From the NCBI RefSeq assembly GCF_004151275.2, contig NZ_CP130821.1, forward strand, positions 992,001-1,056,000: a stretch of DNA of 64,000 nucleotides, given 5' to 3'. Made by a program: the position numbers and the translations under genes. Numbering within the stretch: position 1 is the first letter of the stretch; each line of letters begins with the position of its first letter. Below, one piece after another: positions 35,636-43,464 of this stretch. The DNA is from Flavobacterium dauae (GTDB taxonomy: Bacteria; Bacteroidota; Bacteroidia; Flavobacteriales; Flavobacteriaceae). The notes beneath the pieces are model-generated. The model had not been told where the DNA came from. It saw nothing but the letters and a program-made list of their open reading frames with translations, and searched no databases.

Positions 35636-35945
35636 CTATTTTTCGCCAACCAGTGCTTTTAAACGTTCTATTTCGGTTTCGAGCATTTTGATGTATTTTT
35701 CTGTGTAATTATCTACTTGCGTATGATTTTGAACTTCTTTTGAATCAATATTGCTTTGAACAAGATGATTATTACTGATATTAAAAACCTGTGTGGCATC
35801 GAAATTTAGAATTTGCGAAACATCAACTTCCAAAATTTGTGCAATTTCCTGCACACGAGAAACGGTAAGATCAATTTCGCCACGTTCTATTTTAGAATAA
35901 CCACTTACACTTAAACCAAGTTCCGAAGCAAGTTGTTCACAAGAG
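35636..35945 (-). pseudogene. XRE-family regulator, truncated at its 5' end
   Basis: On the minus strand the frame reads CEQLASELGLSVSGYSKIERGEIDLTVSRVQEIAQILEVDVSQIL, the latter four fifths of an HTH_3 domain, then a tail with a coiled-coil end (YIKMLETEIERLKALVGE). The first helix and the start codon are missing; upstream the frame soon meets a stop (35963-35965). The likely breakpoint is at 35943-35948, where unrelated sequence begins. A GTG at 35854 is in frame but would give a protein without a complete HTH. Confidence 0.8.
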
Positions 35946-35972
35946 AATATATTTGATTTGAGTTAGATAACA

Positions 35973-36128
35973 ATGGGTGTATTTGGCTTTTTGAAAGGGG
36001 GGTTAAATAATCCAAAAGTTAATATTGGTCAAGAACGAATTAATCCAAATATAGGATTAGAAGAAGCTAAAGAATTAGCGAGAGAGATGCTGTTTGTTTT
36101 GGGGTATATTGAAAAAACACAGGGATGA
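35973..36128 (+). CDS. Small orphan frame, 51 residues (possible 3' remnant)
   Basis: ATG 35973 opens a frame ending LNNPKVNIGQERINPNIGL then EEAKELAREMLFVLGYIEKTQG. Not recognised. A stop lies three codons upstream and the sequence begins at the XRE breakpoint, so it may be the end of a larger gene lost in a rearrangement. Its stop overlaps the ATG of the next gene (ATGA at 36125), which suggests the two were translated together. Confidence 0.4.
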   Translation: MGVFGFLKGGLNNPKVNIGQERINPNIGLEEAKELAREMLFVLGYIEKTQG

Positions 36129-36575
36129 AAAAAACTATCTTAACATCAATTATGTTGCTGGTTGCATTTACAATAAATGCACAATCATCACAAAAATATA
36201 ACAGTATATTATGACCGTACAGAGTTTTTTGATCAATATGGAAAAATGATTGGCTATGCTAAAGTGAATACAATTTATAACAGAATTGAATATTACGATA
36301 ATTATGGTAAACTTTTAAAATATGAGAAACAAAACGATGTATACCAACGTAATGAAACCTATAATAATAATGGTCAACAAACAGGTTATGAAAAATATAA
36401 TCAAGTTTATGAAAGAACGGATAAATATAATTCTAATAGCCAACAAACTGGATACAGAAAATGGAATGATTTATACCAACGATATGATGTCTATGATGCA
36501 CAAAATAAAAAAATAGGACATTATAAGTATAATACCATATATAAACGTTGGGATTACACAGAAAGTTTATACTGA
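36125..36575 (+). pseudogene. Secreted Tyr-rich repeat protein, frameshifted after the signal peptide
   Basis: ATG 36125 starts a clear signal peptide (MKKTILTSIMLLVAFTINAQ) that runs into a stop at about codon 30. The +1 frame from about 36190 continues with five repeats of some 22 residues (pattern Y-D-x-Y/N-G-K/Q-x-x-G-Y-x-K-x-N-x-x-Y-x-R), reading to the stop at 36575. The shift falls in or near an A5 run at 36191-36195. The repeats recall YwqK/MORN-like antitoxin-component proteins. It could be a sequencing error; otherwise the gene is dead or phase-switched. Confidence 0.7.
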
Positions 36576-36586
36576 TATTTCTTACA

Positions 36587-36670
36587 AACCCCTGTCAGAG
36601 CTCTAATTCTGGCAGGGGGTTTCTATTAAATGAGATGAATGTTACTTCTTAATTCGCTCTAAATCAAAAA
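36587..36670 (+). repeat. 84-bp direct repeat, copy A (terminator + peptidase 3' end)
   Basis: First of three direct repeats (others 37423-37507 and 38828-38910). It has a hairpin CCCCTGTCAGA / TCTGGCAGGGG with a T-rich tail, and 62 bp after its first base the block TTAATTCGCTCTAAATCAAA. Read on the minus strand the block encodes FFDLERIKK-stop, equivalent to the C-terminus FLFDLERINN of the S9 peptidase at 38882. Confidence 0.85.
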
Positions 36671-36680
36671 ACAAAACTCG

Positions 36681-36714
36681 AAAGTTCTTTATTTGGGAAC
36701 TTTTTGTATATTTG
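36681..36714 (+). promoter_or_regulatory. higBA promoter with palindromic operator
   Basis: Inverted repeat AAAGTTC (36681-36687) / GAACTTT (36697-36703) directly before the -7 box TATATTTG (36707-36714). The start codon at 36734 lies 19 bp on. The position between -33 and -7 is where HigA would repress its own operon. Confidence 0.7.
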
Positions 36715-36733
36715 TAAAATATATATCAAATCA

Positions 36734-37030
36734 ATGGAAAGAATTTTTGCAAAAAGTACACTACGTCAGTTTTGGGAAAAGCATTCGGACTCAGAACAAT
36801 ATTTGAAGACGTGGTATGATACGGTGAAAAATTCTACCTGGAACAATCCAAACGAAGTAAAGCAAACCTATGTGAATGCAAGTATTCTTAAAAGTAACCG
36901 AATTGTATTTAACATTAAAGGCAATAGTTACAGATTGGTAGCGAAATTTAATTTTGAAAAACAATGGGTTTTCATTCGTTTTATTGGAACACATACAGAA
37001 TACGATAAAATTGATGCGAACGCCATTTAA
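36734..37030 (+). CDS. higB: HigB-type toxin (RelE superfamily mRNA interferase)
   Basis: Protein of 98 residues: MERIFAKSTLRQFWEKHSDSEQYLKTWYDTVKNSTWNNPNEVKQTY, then NRIVFNIKGNSYRLVAKFNFEKQWVFIRFIGTHTEYDKIDA. This is the HigB_toxin family (ribosome-dependent mRNA cleavage); the NxYRLV(A) strand and FIGTHxEYDKID C-terminus are diagnostic. ATG 36734 is chosen because the -7 box ends at 36714; the longer frame starts before transcription. The antitoxin follows 12 bp later. The module lies between repeat copies A and B. Confidence 0.92.
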   Translation: MERIFAKSTLRQFWEKHSDSEQYLKTWYDTVKNSTWNNPNEVKQTYVNASILKSNRIVFNIKGNSYRLVAKFNFEKQWVFIRFIGTHTEYDKIDANAI

Positions 37031-37042
37031 AAGATATAAACT

Positions 37043-37399
37043 ATGAACATAAAACCTATAAAAACAGATGCAGATTATATAGAAGCATTGTCAAGATTAG
37101 AAGTTCTTTTTGATGCAAAAGTCGGCACGCCCGAAAGCGACGAAGCTGATATTCTTGCTATATTGATAGATGAATACGAAAAGAAAAACTATCCGATAAC
37201 AGCTCCTGACCCAATTGAAGCTATCAAAATAAGAATGGAAGAAATGCAGTTAAAACAAACGGATTTGATAGATGCTATAGGCGGAAAAAGCAAAGTGTCT
37301 GAAATATTGAACAGAAAAAGAAAACTTACTGTTAAAATGATTCGCAATTTGACTGTAAAATTAAATCTTTCACCTTCTTTACTGATTGAAGAATATTAA
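37043..37399 (+). CDS. higA: HigA-type antitoxin with C-terminal HTH
   Basis: Protein of 118 residues. N-terminal helical, acidic part (DADYIEALSRLEVLFDAKVGTPESDEADILAILIDEYEKKNYPI) that binds the toxin, then an XRE HTH: MEEMQLKQTDLIDAIGGKSKVSEILNRKRKLTVKMIRNLTVKLNLS. It neutralises HigB and likely represses through the palindrome at 36681-36703. Same order (toxin first) as other higBA operons. Confidence 0.92.
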   Translation: MNIKPIKTDADYIEALSRLEVLFDAKVGTPESDEADILAILIDEYEKKNYPITAPDPIEAIKIRMEEMQLKQTDLIDAIGGKSKVSEILNRKRKLTVKMIRNLTVKLNLSPSLLIEEY

Positions 37400-37422
37400 T
37401 TTTACAACTTGTAGTAAGAAAC

Positions 37423-37507
37423 AACCCCTGTCAGAGTTCTAACTCCGGCAGGGATTTTCTATTAAATGAGATGGATGTTATTTTTTAATTACCTCTAAAT
37501 CAAAAAA
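37423..37507 (+). repeat. 84-bp direct repeat, copy B
   Basis: Same structure as copy A: hairpin CCCCTGTC.../GGCAGGG, then TTAATTACCTCTAAATCAAA at +62, encoding FFDLEVIKK-stop on the minus strand. It is closer to copy A than to the gene-borne copy C. It ends the higBA module and begins the ATPase module. Confidence 0.85.
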
Positions 37508-37528
37508 TAAAAGTAAATGGTAAGTGGT

Positions 37529-37601
37529 TTTGTTTGATTTTATCAAATAAAGTTGTTTGTTACTATCAAATAAAATTGTATTTTTGTATCAAACAAAACT
37601 A
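37529..37601 (+). promoter_or_regulatory. Three 23-bp-spaced iterons over the -7 box of DUF4143 ATPase
   Basis: TATCAAATAAAGTTG (37541), TATCAAATAAAATTG (37564) and TATCAAACAAAACTA (37587) start exactly 23 bp apart. An inverted half-site TTTGTTTGAT lies at 37529-37538. The -7 box TATTTTTG (37579-37586) sits between the second and third copies, and the ATG follows at 37605. The layout implies repression or self-control at the promoter, like the array at 15500 but with different sequence. Confidence 0.78.
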
Positions 37602-37604
37602 GTT

Positions 37605-38822
37605 ATGATAGCACAACGTTTGATAGCAGAAGTAATAGAAACCCAAAACGAAGTTTGGATAAAAAAAGACAACAGCACAAAACGCGAAAAACTTACAGAA
37701 ATAAAAGTTTTTGAAGGTTTTGCAAGTATCATTACAGGAATAAGGCGTTGTGGAAAAAGCACATTATTACGACAGCTTTTACCAAGTGTTAAAGGAAAAA
37801 CCTTGTTTTTGAATTTTGAAGATCCACGTTTGTCGGGGTTTGAAACAGACGATTTCAGACGATTGGACAATGAAATTAAAAACCGAAAAATAAAAAATCT
37901 GTTTTTTGACGAAATACAAATGCTCGAAAACTGGGAATTGTACGTCCGCCAAAAATTAGATGAGAAATTTAATGTTGTGGTTACAGGTTCTAACGCTACA
38001 TTGTTGAGCAAAGAATTGGGTACAAAACTCACAGGAAGACATTTGTCTTCAGAGCTTTTTCCGTTTTCATATAATGAGTTTTTGAGTTTTAAAAAGCTGA
38101 AAGATAGTCAAAAATCAATAGAAATGTATCTTCGGGAAGGTGGTTTTCCTGATTATTTAAAAATACAACAACCTTCGGTTTTACATCAATTGTTAGACGA
38201 TATTCTACTTCGGGATATAGCCGTTCGTTACGGAGTTCGCGATGTTACTTCCTTGCGAAGACTTGCGGTTTATCTGCTGTCAAACATCGGAAAACCAGTT
38301 TCGGCTACCAAACTAACAACATTGTTCAATATAAAGGCAACAAGTACCATATTGGAGTATTTTTCTTATATAGAAAATGCGTATTTGGTGCAGTTTATCC
38401 CAAAATTCAGCTATTCGGTACAGGCACAAATTCGTAATCCAAAAAAAGTATATGCCATAGATTTAGGGCTTTTTACGCATAATTCTATAATATTTACCGA
38501 AGAAAAAGGCAGACGTTTAGATAATCTTGTTTTTTTGTATTACCGAAGAAAAGGGAAAGAATTGTTTTATTTTAACGAAAAAAAAGAATGCGATTTTATT
38601 GTGTCTGAAAAAGGAAAAATTGAAGAAGCAATACAAGTTTGTTATGAAATAAACGAAGACAATCTTAAAAGAGAAATAGACGGATTGATTGAAGCACTTG
38701 ATTTTTTCGGAATGAAAAAAGGAACAATTATCACATTCAATCAATCTGATGTATATCGTGTTGATGATAAAGAAATAGTATTAATGCCTGTTCGGGAACT
38801 TTTGTTAAATGGAACAGATTAA
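37605..38822 (+). CDS. AAA ATPase with DUF4143 C-terminal domain
   Basis: ATPase of 405 residues: Walker A TGIRRCGKSTLLRQ (about residues 41-54), Walker B LFFDEIQML, sensor VVTGSNATLL, arginine region LTGRHLSSELFPFSYNEFLSF, a winged-helix segment, then DUF4143 (KVYAIDLGLFTHNS..., LFYFNEKKECDFIVSEKGKIEEAIQVCYE) with a PD-(D/E)XK-like CDFI...EAIQV arrangement. ATG 37605 follows the -7 box; an upstream in-frame TTG is not transcribed. Same family as 15577 but not a close paralogue (different Walker A and C-terminus). It fills the space between repeat copies B and C. Biological role unknown. Confidence 0.87.
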   Translation: MIAQRLIAEVIETQNEVWIKKDNSTKREKLTEIKVFEGFASIITGIRRCGKSTLLRQLLPSVKGKTLFLNFEDPRLSGFETDDFRRLDNEIKNRKIKNLFFDEIQMLENWELYVRQKLDEKFNVVVTGSNATLLSKELGTKLTGRHLSSELFPFSYNEFLSFKKLKDSQKSIEMYLREGGFPDYLKIQQPSVLHQLLDDILLRDIAVRYGVRDVTSLRRLAVYLLSNIGKPVSATKLTTLFNIKATSTILEYFSYIENAYLVQFIPKFSYSVQAQIRNPKKVYAIDLGLFTHNSIIFTEEKGRRLDNLVFLYYRRKGKELFYFNEKKECDFIVSEKGKIEEAIQVCYEINEDNLKREIDGLIEALDFFGMKKGTIITFNQSDVYRVDDKEIVLMPVRELLLNGTD

Positions 38823-38827
38823 AAATA

Positions 38828-38910
38828 AACCCCGTCAAAATCCTAATTCTGACAGGGTTTTTCTGTAAATTGAAATGAATTTTAGTTATTAATTCTTTCT
38901 AAATCAAAAA
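38828..38910 (+). repeat. 84-bp direct repeat, copy C (native 3' end of the S9 peptidase gene)
   Basis: Hairpin CCCCGTCA.../TGACAGGG followed at +61 by TTAATTCTTTCTAAATCAAA, which is the true 3' coding end of the peptidase gene (stop at 38882-38884, minus strand). The hairpin is the peptidase gene's terminator. Copies A and B repeat this whole unit 1.4 and 2.2 kb further out. Confidence 0.85.
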
Positions 38911-41020
38911 GAAAGGCAAATTCTTTAGCTACTTCTTTCAATGCTTCAAAACGTCCTGATGCACCACCGTGACCGGCATCCATATTGGTATCTAAAAGCA
39001 ATAAATTTTTGTTTGTACGTAACGCACGCAGCTTGGCAATCCATTTTGCTGGCTCCCAATATTGTACTTGGCTGTCGTGAAAACCTGTCGAAATATAAAG
39101 ATTTGGATAATCTTGTGCTTTTACATTATCGTAAGGCGAATACGATTTCATATAATCGTAATATTCTTTTTCGTTCGGATTTCCCCATTCGTCGTATTCC
39201 CCGGTAGTTAACGGAATAGAATCATCTAACATCGTAGTAACCACATCAACAAACGGAACCTGTGCAATAACACCATTGTACAATTCTGGTGCATCGTTTA
39301 AAACAACGCCCATTAACAAACCGCCAGCAGATCCGCCTTCGGCATACAAATGTTGAGGTGATGTATATTTTTGATCGATCAAAAACTTCGAGCAATCGAT
39401 AAAATCGGTAAAAGTGTTTTTCTTTTTAAGCAGTTTTCCGTTTTCGTACCATTCTCTGCCCAAATCTTCGCCACCACGAATATGTGCAATGGCGTAGATA
39501 AACCCACGATCTAACAAACTTAAACGCACGGTAGAAAAATAAGGTTCCATAGTTGAACCATACGAACCATAAGCGTATTGCAGCAGCGGATTTGTTCCGT
39601 CTTTCTTCAACTCTTTTTTATAAACTAACGAAATAGGAATTTTAGTCCCGTCGGTTGCTGTTGCCCAAACACGTTCTTCGGTATAATTTTCTTTGTTGAA
39701 TTTTCCGCCTAAAACTTCCTGCTCTTTTTTAACCGTTTTTTCTTTGGTACGCATATTAAAATCGATCACCGATGAAGGCGTTGCCATTGACTGATAACCG
39801 TAACGAAGAATTTCTGTATCGAAATCTAAATTGGTTGTAGTGTAAGCCGTAAATGTTTCGCTTTCAAAAGGTAAATAATACGCTTGATCAGGATTTTGCC
39901 AAGGCTGAATTTTAATGTGTGATAATCCGTTGAATCGTTCAGAAACCACCAAATAATCTTTAAAAATATCAATTCCTTCTAATAAAACATCTTCACGGTG
40001 CGGAATTAAATCCTTCCAATTATCTTTAGTTGTAGCCGTTTCGGGCGTAATCATCAACTTAAAATTAGTGGCTTTACCTTTGTTGGTTACAATGTAAAAA
40101 TGGTCGTTATAGTGCGAAACCGAATATTCTAATCCGCGGGTACGTTTCTGAAAAACGTTGAATTTTCCGTCTGGATTCGATGCCACTAAAATCTGATATT
40201 CAGAAGTCATGGTGCTTTCAGAACCAATAATCAAATACTTGCGCGATTTAGATCGATAAATATAAGTAGAAAAAGTTTCGTCTTTTTCGTTAAAAATCAA
40301 TTCGTCTTGCGACACATCATTTCCTAAAGTATGTTTAAAAATACGGTCGGCACGCAGCGTTTGTTCATCTTTACGAGAATAAAACAGCGATTTATTATCG
40401 GCAGCCCAAGTGCTTCCACCTGTCGTTTTTTCAATTTTTTCTGGCAGAATTTCGCCTGTTTCCAAGTTTTTAATCTGTATGGTGTATTCACGGCGCGAAA
40501 CGGTATCAACCCCAAAAGCAGCAAACTTGTTATCGTCGCTAATATTTAAACCGCCCAACTGAAAATAAGCGTGATCTTTAGCCAATTCGTTACAATCAAA
40601 CATAATTTCTTCGGGTGCATCTAAAGTTCCTTTTTTACGCGAATAAATAGGGTAGTCTTTACCTTTTTCAAAACGTGTTAAATACCAATAACCGTTGTTA
40701 AAATAAGGGACTGATGTATCGTCTTCCTTTATACGGCTTTTCATTTCCTCGAATAAATCTTTCTGAAAATCTTTCGTATGTGCCGTAACATCGTTGTAAT
40801 ACTTGTTTTCTTCTTCTAAATACGCAATAACTTCCTGGTCTTCGCGCTGGTTTAACCAATAGTAATTATCGGTACGAACATCGCCGTGTTTCTCTAAATT
40901 GGTAGGTTTTATCTTGGCAATTGGTTCTTTTATAGTGTTATTCATTTTATTTTTTGTTGTTGAACATGCGGTTACAAAAATACTACAAAAAGCCAGCATA
41001 AAAGTATTTGAGTGTTTCAT
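38882..41020 (-). CDS. S9 family peptidase (oligopeptidase B-like), lipoprotein
   Basis: Serine peptidase of 712 residues. The N-terminus has a lipoprotein signal (MLAFCSIFVTACSTT; lipobox Cys about residue 19), so it is probably periplasmic. A seven-bladed beta-propeller domain (about residues 80-430) is followed by the alpha/beta-hydrolase catalytic domain: nucleophile YAEGGSAGGLLMG, Asp in TGFHDSQVQYWEP region, His in DAGHGG. GRFEAL then leads to a C-terminus FLFDLERINN. It cuts short peptides, in OpB-type after basic residues. Its 3' end is the sequence duplicated in repeats A and B. Confidence 0.93.
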   Translation of the reverse strand: MKHSNTFMLAFCSIFVTACSTTKNKMNNTIKEPIAKIKPTNLEKHGDVRTDNYYWLNQREDQEVIAYLEEENKYYNDVTAHTKDFQKDLFEEMKSRIKEDDTSVPYFNNGYWYLTRFEKGKDYPIYSRKKGTLDAPEEIMFDCNELAKDHAYFQLGGLNISDDNKFAAFGVDTVSRREYTIQIKNLETGEILPEKIEKTTGGSTWAADNKSLFYSRKDEQTLRADRIFKHTLGNDVSQDELIFNEKDETFSTYIYRSKSRKYLIIGSESTMTSEYQILVASNPDGKFNVFQKRTRGLEYSVSHYNDHFYIVTNKGKATNFKLMITPETATTKDNWKDLIPHREDVLLEGIDIFKDYLVVSERFNGLSHIKIQPWQNPDQAYYLPFESETFTAYTTTNLDFDTEILRYGYQSMATPSSVIDFNMRTKEKTVKKEQEVLGGKFNKENYTEERVWATATDGTKIPISLVYKKELKKDGTNPLLQYAYGSYGSTMEPYFSTVRLSLLDRGFIYAIAHIRGGEDLGREWYENGKLLKKKNTFTDFIDCSKFLIDQKYTSPQHLYAEGGSAGGLLMGVVLNDAPELYNGVIAQVPFVDVVTTMLDDSIPLTTGEYDEWGNPNEKEYYDYMKSYSPYDNVKAQDYPNLYISTGFHDSQVQYWEPAKWIAKLRALRTNKNLLLLDTNMDAGHGGASGRFEALKEVAKEFAFLFDLERINN

Positions 41021-41084
41021 AAATTATTAATTAGTGATTTTGGTTGAATTTAATACTTTTGTAATAAATATTAAAATTTAAGAT

Positions 41085-41408
41085 ATGTTTGGAGATTTAA
41101 TGGGTATGATGGGAAAATTACAGGAAGCCCAGAAAAAAGTGGAAGAAACAAAGCAACGTTTGAATAATGTGTTGATAGATGAACAGTCTGCCGACGGATT
41201 ATTGAAGGTTACTGTTACCGCAAACCGACAAATTAGAACGATTGATATTAACGATGAGTTATTGAACGATAAAGAACAGTTAGAAGATTATTTGATTTTA
41301 ACGTTGAATAAAGCATTAGATAAAGCCGGAGCAATTAACGAAGCCGAATTGGCTGCTGCTGCAAAAGATGGTATGCCGAATATTCCGGGAATGGATTTAT
41401 TTAAGTAA
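41085..41408 (+). CDS. ybaB: YbaB/EbfC family nucleoid-associated protein
   Basis: Protein of 107 residues: [62 protein letters not shown]..., C-terminus [11 protein letters not shown]. This is the YbaB pattern of N-terminal helix, three-strand sheet and C-terminal helix that dimerises and binds DNA. In other bacteria it accompanies dnaX/recR; here it stands divergent from the S9 peptidase and 1 bp before the lipoprotein gene. Confidence 0.93.
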   Translation: MFGDLMGMMGKLQEAQKKVEETKQRLNNVLIDEQSADGLLKVTVTANRQIRTIDINDELLNDKEQLEDYLILTLNKALDKAGAINEAELAAAAKDGMPNIPGMDLFK

Positions 41409-41409
41409 T

Positions 41410-42111
41410 ATGAAGAAGCTATTTTTATTATTTGTAGGTGTTGTTGCAATGGTTTCGTGTAACAGCGATAAAAAATTGGGAAACACACAGATTACCGGCG
41501 AAATTAAAGGATTAAAACAAGGTACATTGTACATTCAGCAGTTAAAAGACAGTACGTTGATCACTTTAGATAGTATTGTTTTAAAAGGAACATCGACTTT
41601 TGAAACCGGTTTTGATTTGAATGAACCCGAAGTTTTGTATTTAGGATTAAACCGTGGAACGTCACAGTCTATGGACAATTTGATTTTGTTTTTTGCCGAA
41701 CCGGGTAATTTAAAAATCAACAGTTCGTTAGATAATTTTTCGGGTGGCGCGGTGATCGAAGGTTCTAAAAACCAGGATCTGTATGCAAAATATCTGAAAA
41801 CAAAAACCGTTTACACCAACAAACAGACCGATTTGGTGAGATCTATTATTTTGGCACAACAAAACCAACAAACAGCTAAAGCAGATAGTTTAGAAAATGT
41901 TTTGAACCGAAGTGCAAGAATGGGCTACTTAAACGCAGTTAATTTTGCTTTGAAAAACGGTAAAAATGAAGTTGCGCCTTATGTTACGTTAACCGATGTT
42001 GCTCCAACAAACAGCAAGCATTTAGATACGATTTACAATAATCTATCACCTGAAGTTGCAAAAAGTAAATATGGCGTTATTCTTAAAAATTATATGGAAT
42101 TAATATTTTAG
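41410..42111 (+). CDS. DUF4369 lipoprotein
   Basis: Protein of 233 residues with a lipoprotein signal MKKLFLLFVGVVAMVSCNSD (Cys 17) and the DUF4369 beta-sheet domain: ITGEIKGLKQGTLYIQQLKDSTLITLDSIVLKG, FETGFDLNEPEVLYLGLNRG, LILFFAEPGNLKI. In larger family members this domain precedes a thioredoxin fold; none follows here. Probably anchored in the periplasm or outer membrane. ATG 41410 gives the signal peptide at the very N-terminus. Function unknown. Confidence 0.87.
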   Translation: MKKLFLLFVGVVAMVSCNSDKKLGNTQITGEIKGLKQGTLYIQQLKDSTLITLDSIVLKGTSTFETGFDLNEPEVLYLGLNRGTSQSMDNLILFFAEPGNLKINSSLDNFSGGAVIEGSKNQDLYAKYLKTKTVYTNKQTDLVRSIILAQQNQQTAKADSLENVLNRSARMGYLNAVNFALKNGKNEVAPYVTLTDVAPTNSKHLDTIYNNLSPEVAKSKYGVILKNYMELIF

Positions 42112-42127
42112 GCATAGCTTTAAAAAT

Positions 42128-42859
42128 TTAATGTCTGTGTTTTCTTTTAAAGTAGTAAAAGCGAAATAACAATCGGTCATACCAAAGCGCAAACAATAAT
42201 AAAATAGTAGGAAATAATAAAGTAGCTAACTTAAATTGAGTGTACAGAAAACCACCAAGTATTCCGCCAAAAAAGAAACAAAAGATAATAATGAGTTTTA
42301 GTTGTATATTTCTTTTTATTTTAATTTTTTCTATAAAAGGCTTCTTGGTTATAATTTGAGAAAGCTCTATACCCAAATCTGTAAAGAGACCTGTTAGATG
42401 TGTTGTGCGAACTACCGAATTAGAAATTTTTGTAACTAAAGCATTTTGTAAACCCATTGCAAATAACAGTAAACCTGATAGTTGTATTGGATAATTAAAA
42501 ATATCAGCAGGAAAAAATAAATAAAGAAGACCGCAAGCGGAAAGAATAGTAACTTCAATAGATATAGGAACAATATATGATAAATAATATTTTTCTTTTG
42601 AAGTAAGTTCTATTAAAAGTCCCGAAATAAAAGCACCTGTAAGAAAACAAAGTATATAAGCTAATGATACTAAAGCCATTTCGGTATTTTTAAAGAATAA
42701 TTCTTCAGAAAAAAAAGCAAAATGTCCTGTAACATTTGTAGTTAAAGTACTTGTTGCTAAAACCCCCGTAATATTTACGGTTCCTGCAACAAGTGATAGA
42801 ATCGATGCTAATTTAAGATTGTGGGAATAGGTTCTACCTTTCCCTTTATGTCTAAACAT
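42128..42859 (-). CDS. DUF1275 (YoaK family) membrane protein
   Basis: Protein of 243 residues with about seven membrane helices. Family features: SLVAGTVNITGVLATSTLTTNVTGHFAFFSEELF near the N-terminus, FLTGAFISGLL, LFAMGLQNALVTKISNSVVRTTHLTGLFTDLGIELSQI, and a basic C-terminus. Often annotated as a small integral membrane or transporter-like protein; substrate unknown. Single gene between a converging lipoprotein gene and the rplS terminator. Confidence 0.9.
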   Translation of the reverse strand: MFRHKGKGRTYSHNLKLASILSLVAGTVNITGVLATSTLTTNVTGHFAFFSEELFFKNTEMALVSLAYILCFLTGAFISGLLIELTSKEKYYLSYIVPISIEVTILSACGLLYLFFPADIFNYPIQLSGLLLFAMGLQNALVTKISNSVVRTTHLTGLFTDLGIELSQIITKKPFIEKIKIKRNIQLKLIIIFCFFFGGILGGFLYTQFKLATLLFPTILLLFALWYDRLLFRFYYFKRKHRH

Positions 42860-42892
42860 ACTTAATAAATAACACCAAAATTAATACAAAAA

Positions 42893-42926
42893 CAAAAAAC
42901 ACCATTCAAACGAATGGTGTTTTTTA
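42893..42926. terminator. rplS terminator
   Basis: Arms AAAAAACACCATTC and GAATGGTGTTTTTT around a 4-base loop (stem to about 42895-42908 and 42913-42926), 18 bp past the rplS stop on the minus strand; symmetric, so it may work both ways. Confidence 0.88.
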
Positions 42927-42943
42927 TGATCTTAATTAAAAGA

Positions 42944-43300
42944 TTACTTTCTACGTAATTCTTTAATTTTAGCTTTTTTACCTGTAAGTTCTCTGAAGTA
43001 GAAAATACGTGCTCTACGAACTTTACCTCTTTGGTTCAATTCAACTTTTTGCAAAGCCGGCATGTTCACAGGGAAAATACGTTCAACACCAACGTTACCA
43101 GACATTTTACGAATTGTAAAAGTTTCAGTAGCGCCAGATCCTCTTCTTTGAATTACTACACCTTTAAAGAACTGCGTTCTTGTTTTTTCACCCTCTTTAA
43201 TTTCGTAGTAAACTGTAATAGTATCACCCGCTTTAAATTCTGGGAAATCTTTTTTTGTAACAAACTCGTCTTGTACGAACTTTACTAAATCTAAAGACAT
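42944..43300 (-). CDS. rplS: Ribosomal protein L19
   Basis: L19 of 118 residues at the 30S/50S interface: FKAGDTITVYYEIKEGEKTRTQFFKGVVIQRRGSGATETFTIRKMSGNVGVERIFPVNMPALQKVELNQRGKVRRARIFYFRELTGKKAKIKE. The length and all family blocks are normal. In many bacteria it follows trmD; here DUF4184 and TraB genes lie between, all on the minus strand. Confidence 0.98.
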   Translation of the reverse strand: MSLDLVKFVQDEFVTKKDFPEFKAGDTITVYYEIKEGEKTRTQFFKGVVIQRRGSGATETFTIRKMSGNVGVERIFPVNMPALQKVELNQRGKVRRARIFYFRELTGKKAKIKELRRK

Positions 43301-43464
43301 TGTATAAATTTTTTAAGTTAATTCAAACCAACATACACGGTTTTCGCCAGAGGTTAATCCAAAAGTGGGGCAAATATAAGAAATTTTATTTATTCAAAAC
43401 AAACTATTTTATAAAAAATACTGTAAAAATGTATTTGTAAGTTGTTGTGAATGAGTTTTTTGTG

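Noticed and set aside
36587..36670. Interpreting the outer 84-bp repeats as ordinary terminators only
   Set aside because: The homology continues past the hairpin into bases that still encode the peptidase C-terminus, which a plain terminator does not need.
37541..37601. Replication-origin iterons
   Set aside because: They lie on the -7 box of the ATPase gene; no Rep protein, no DnaA boxes, and the context is chromosomal.
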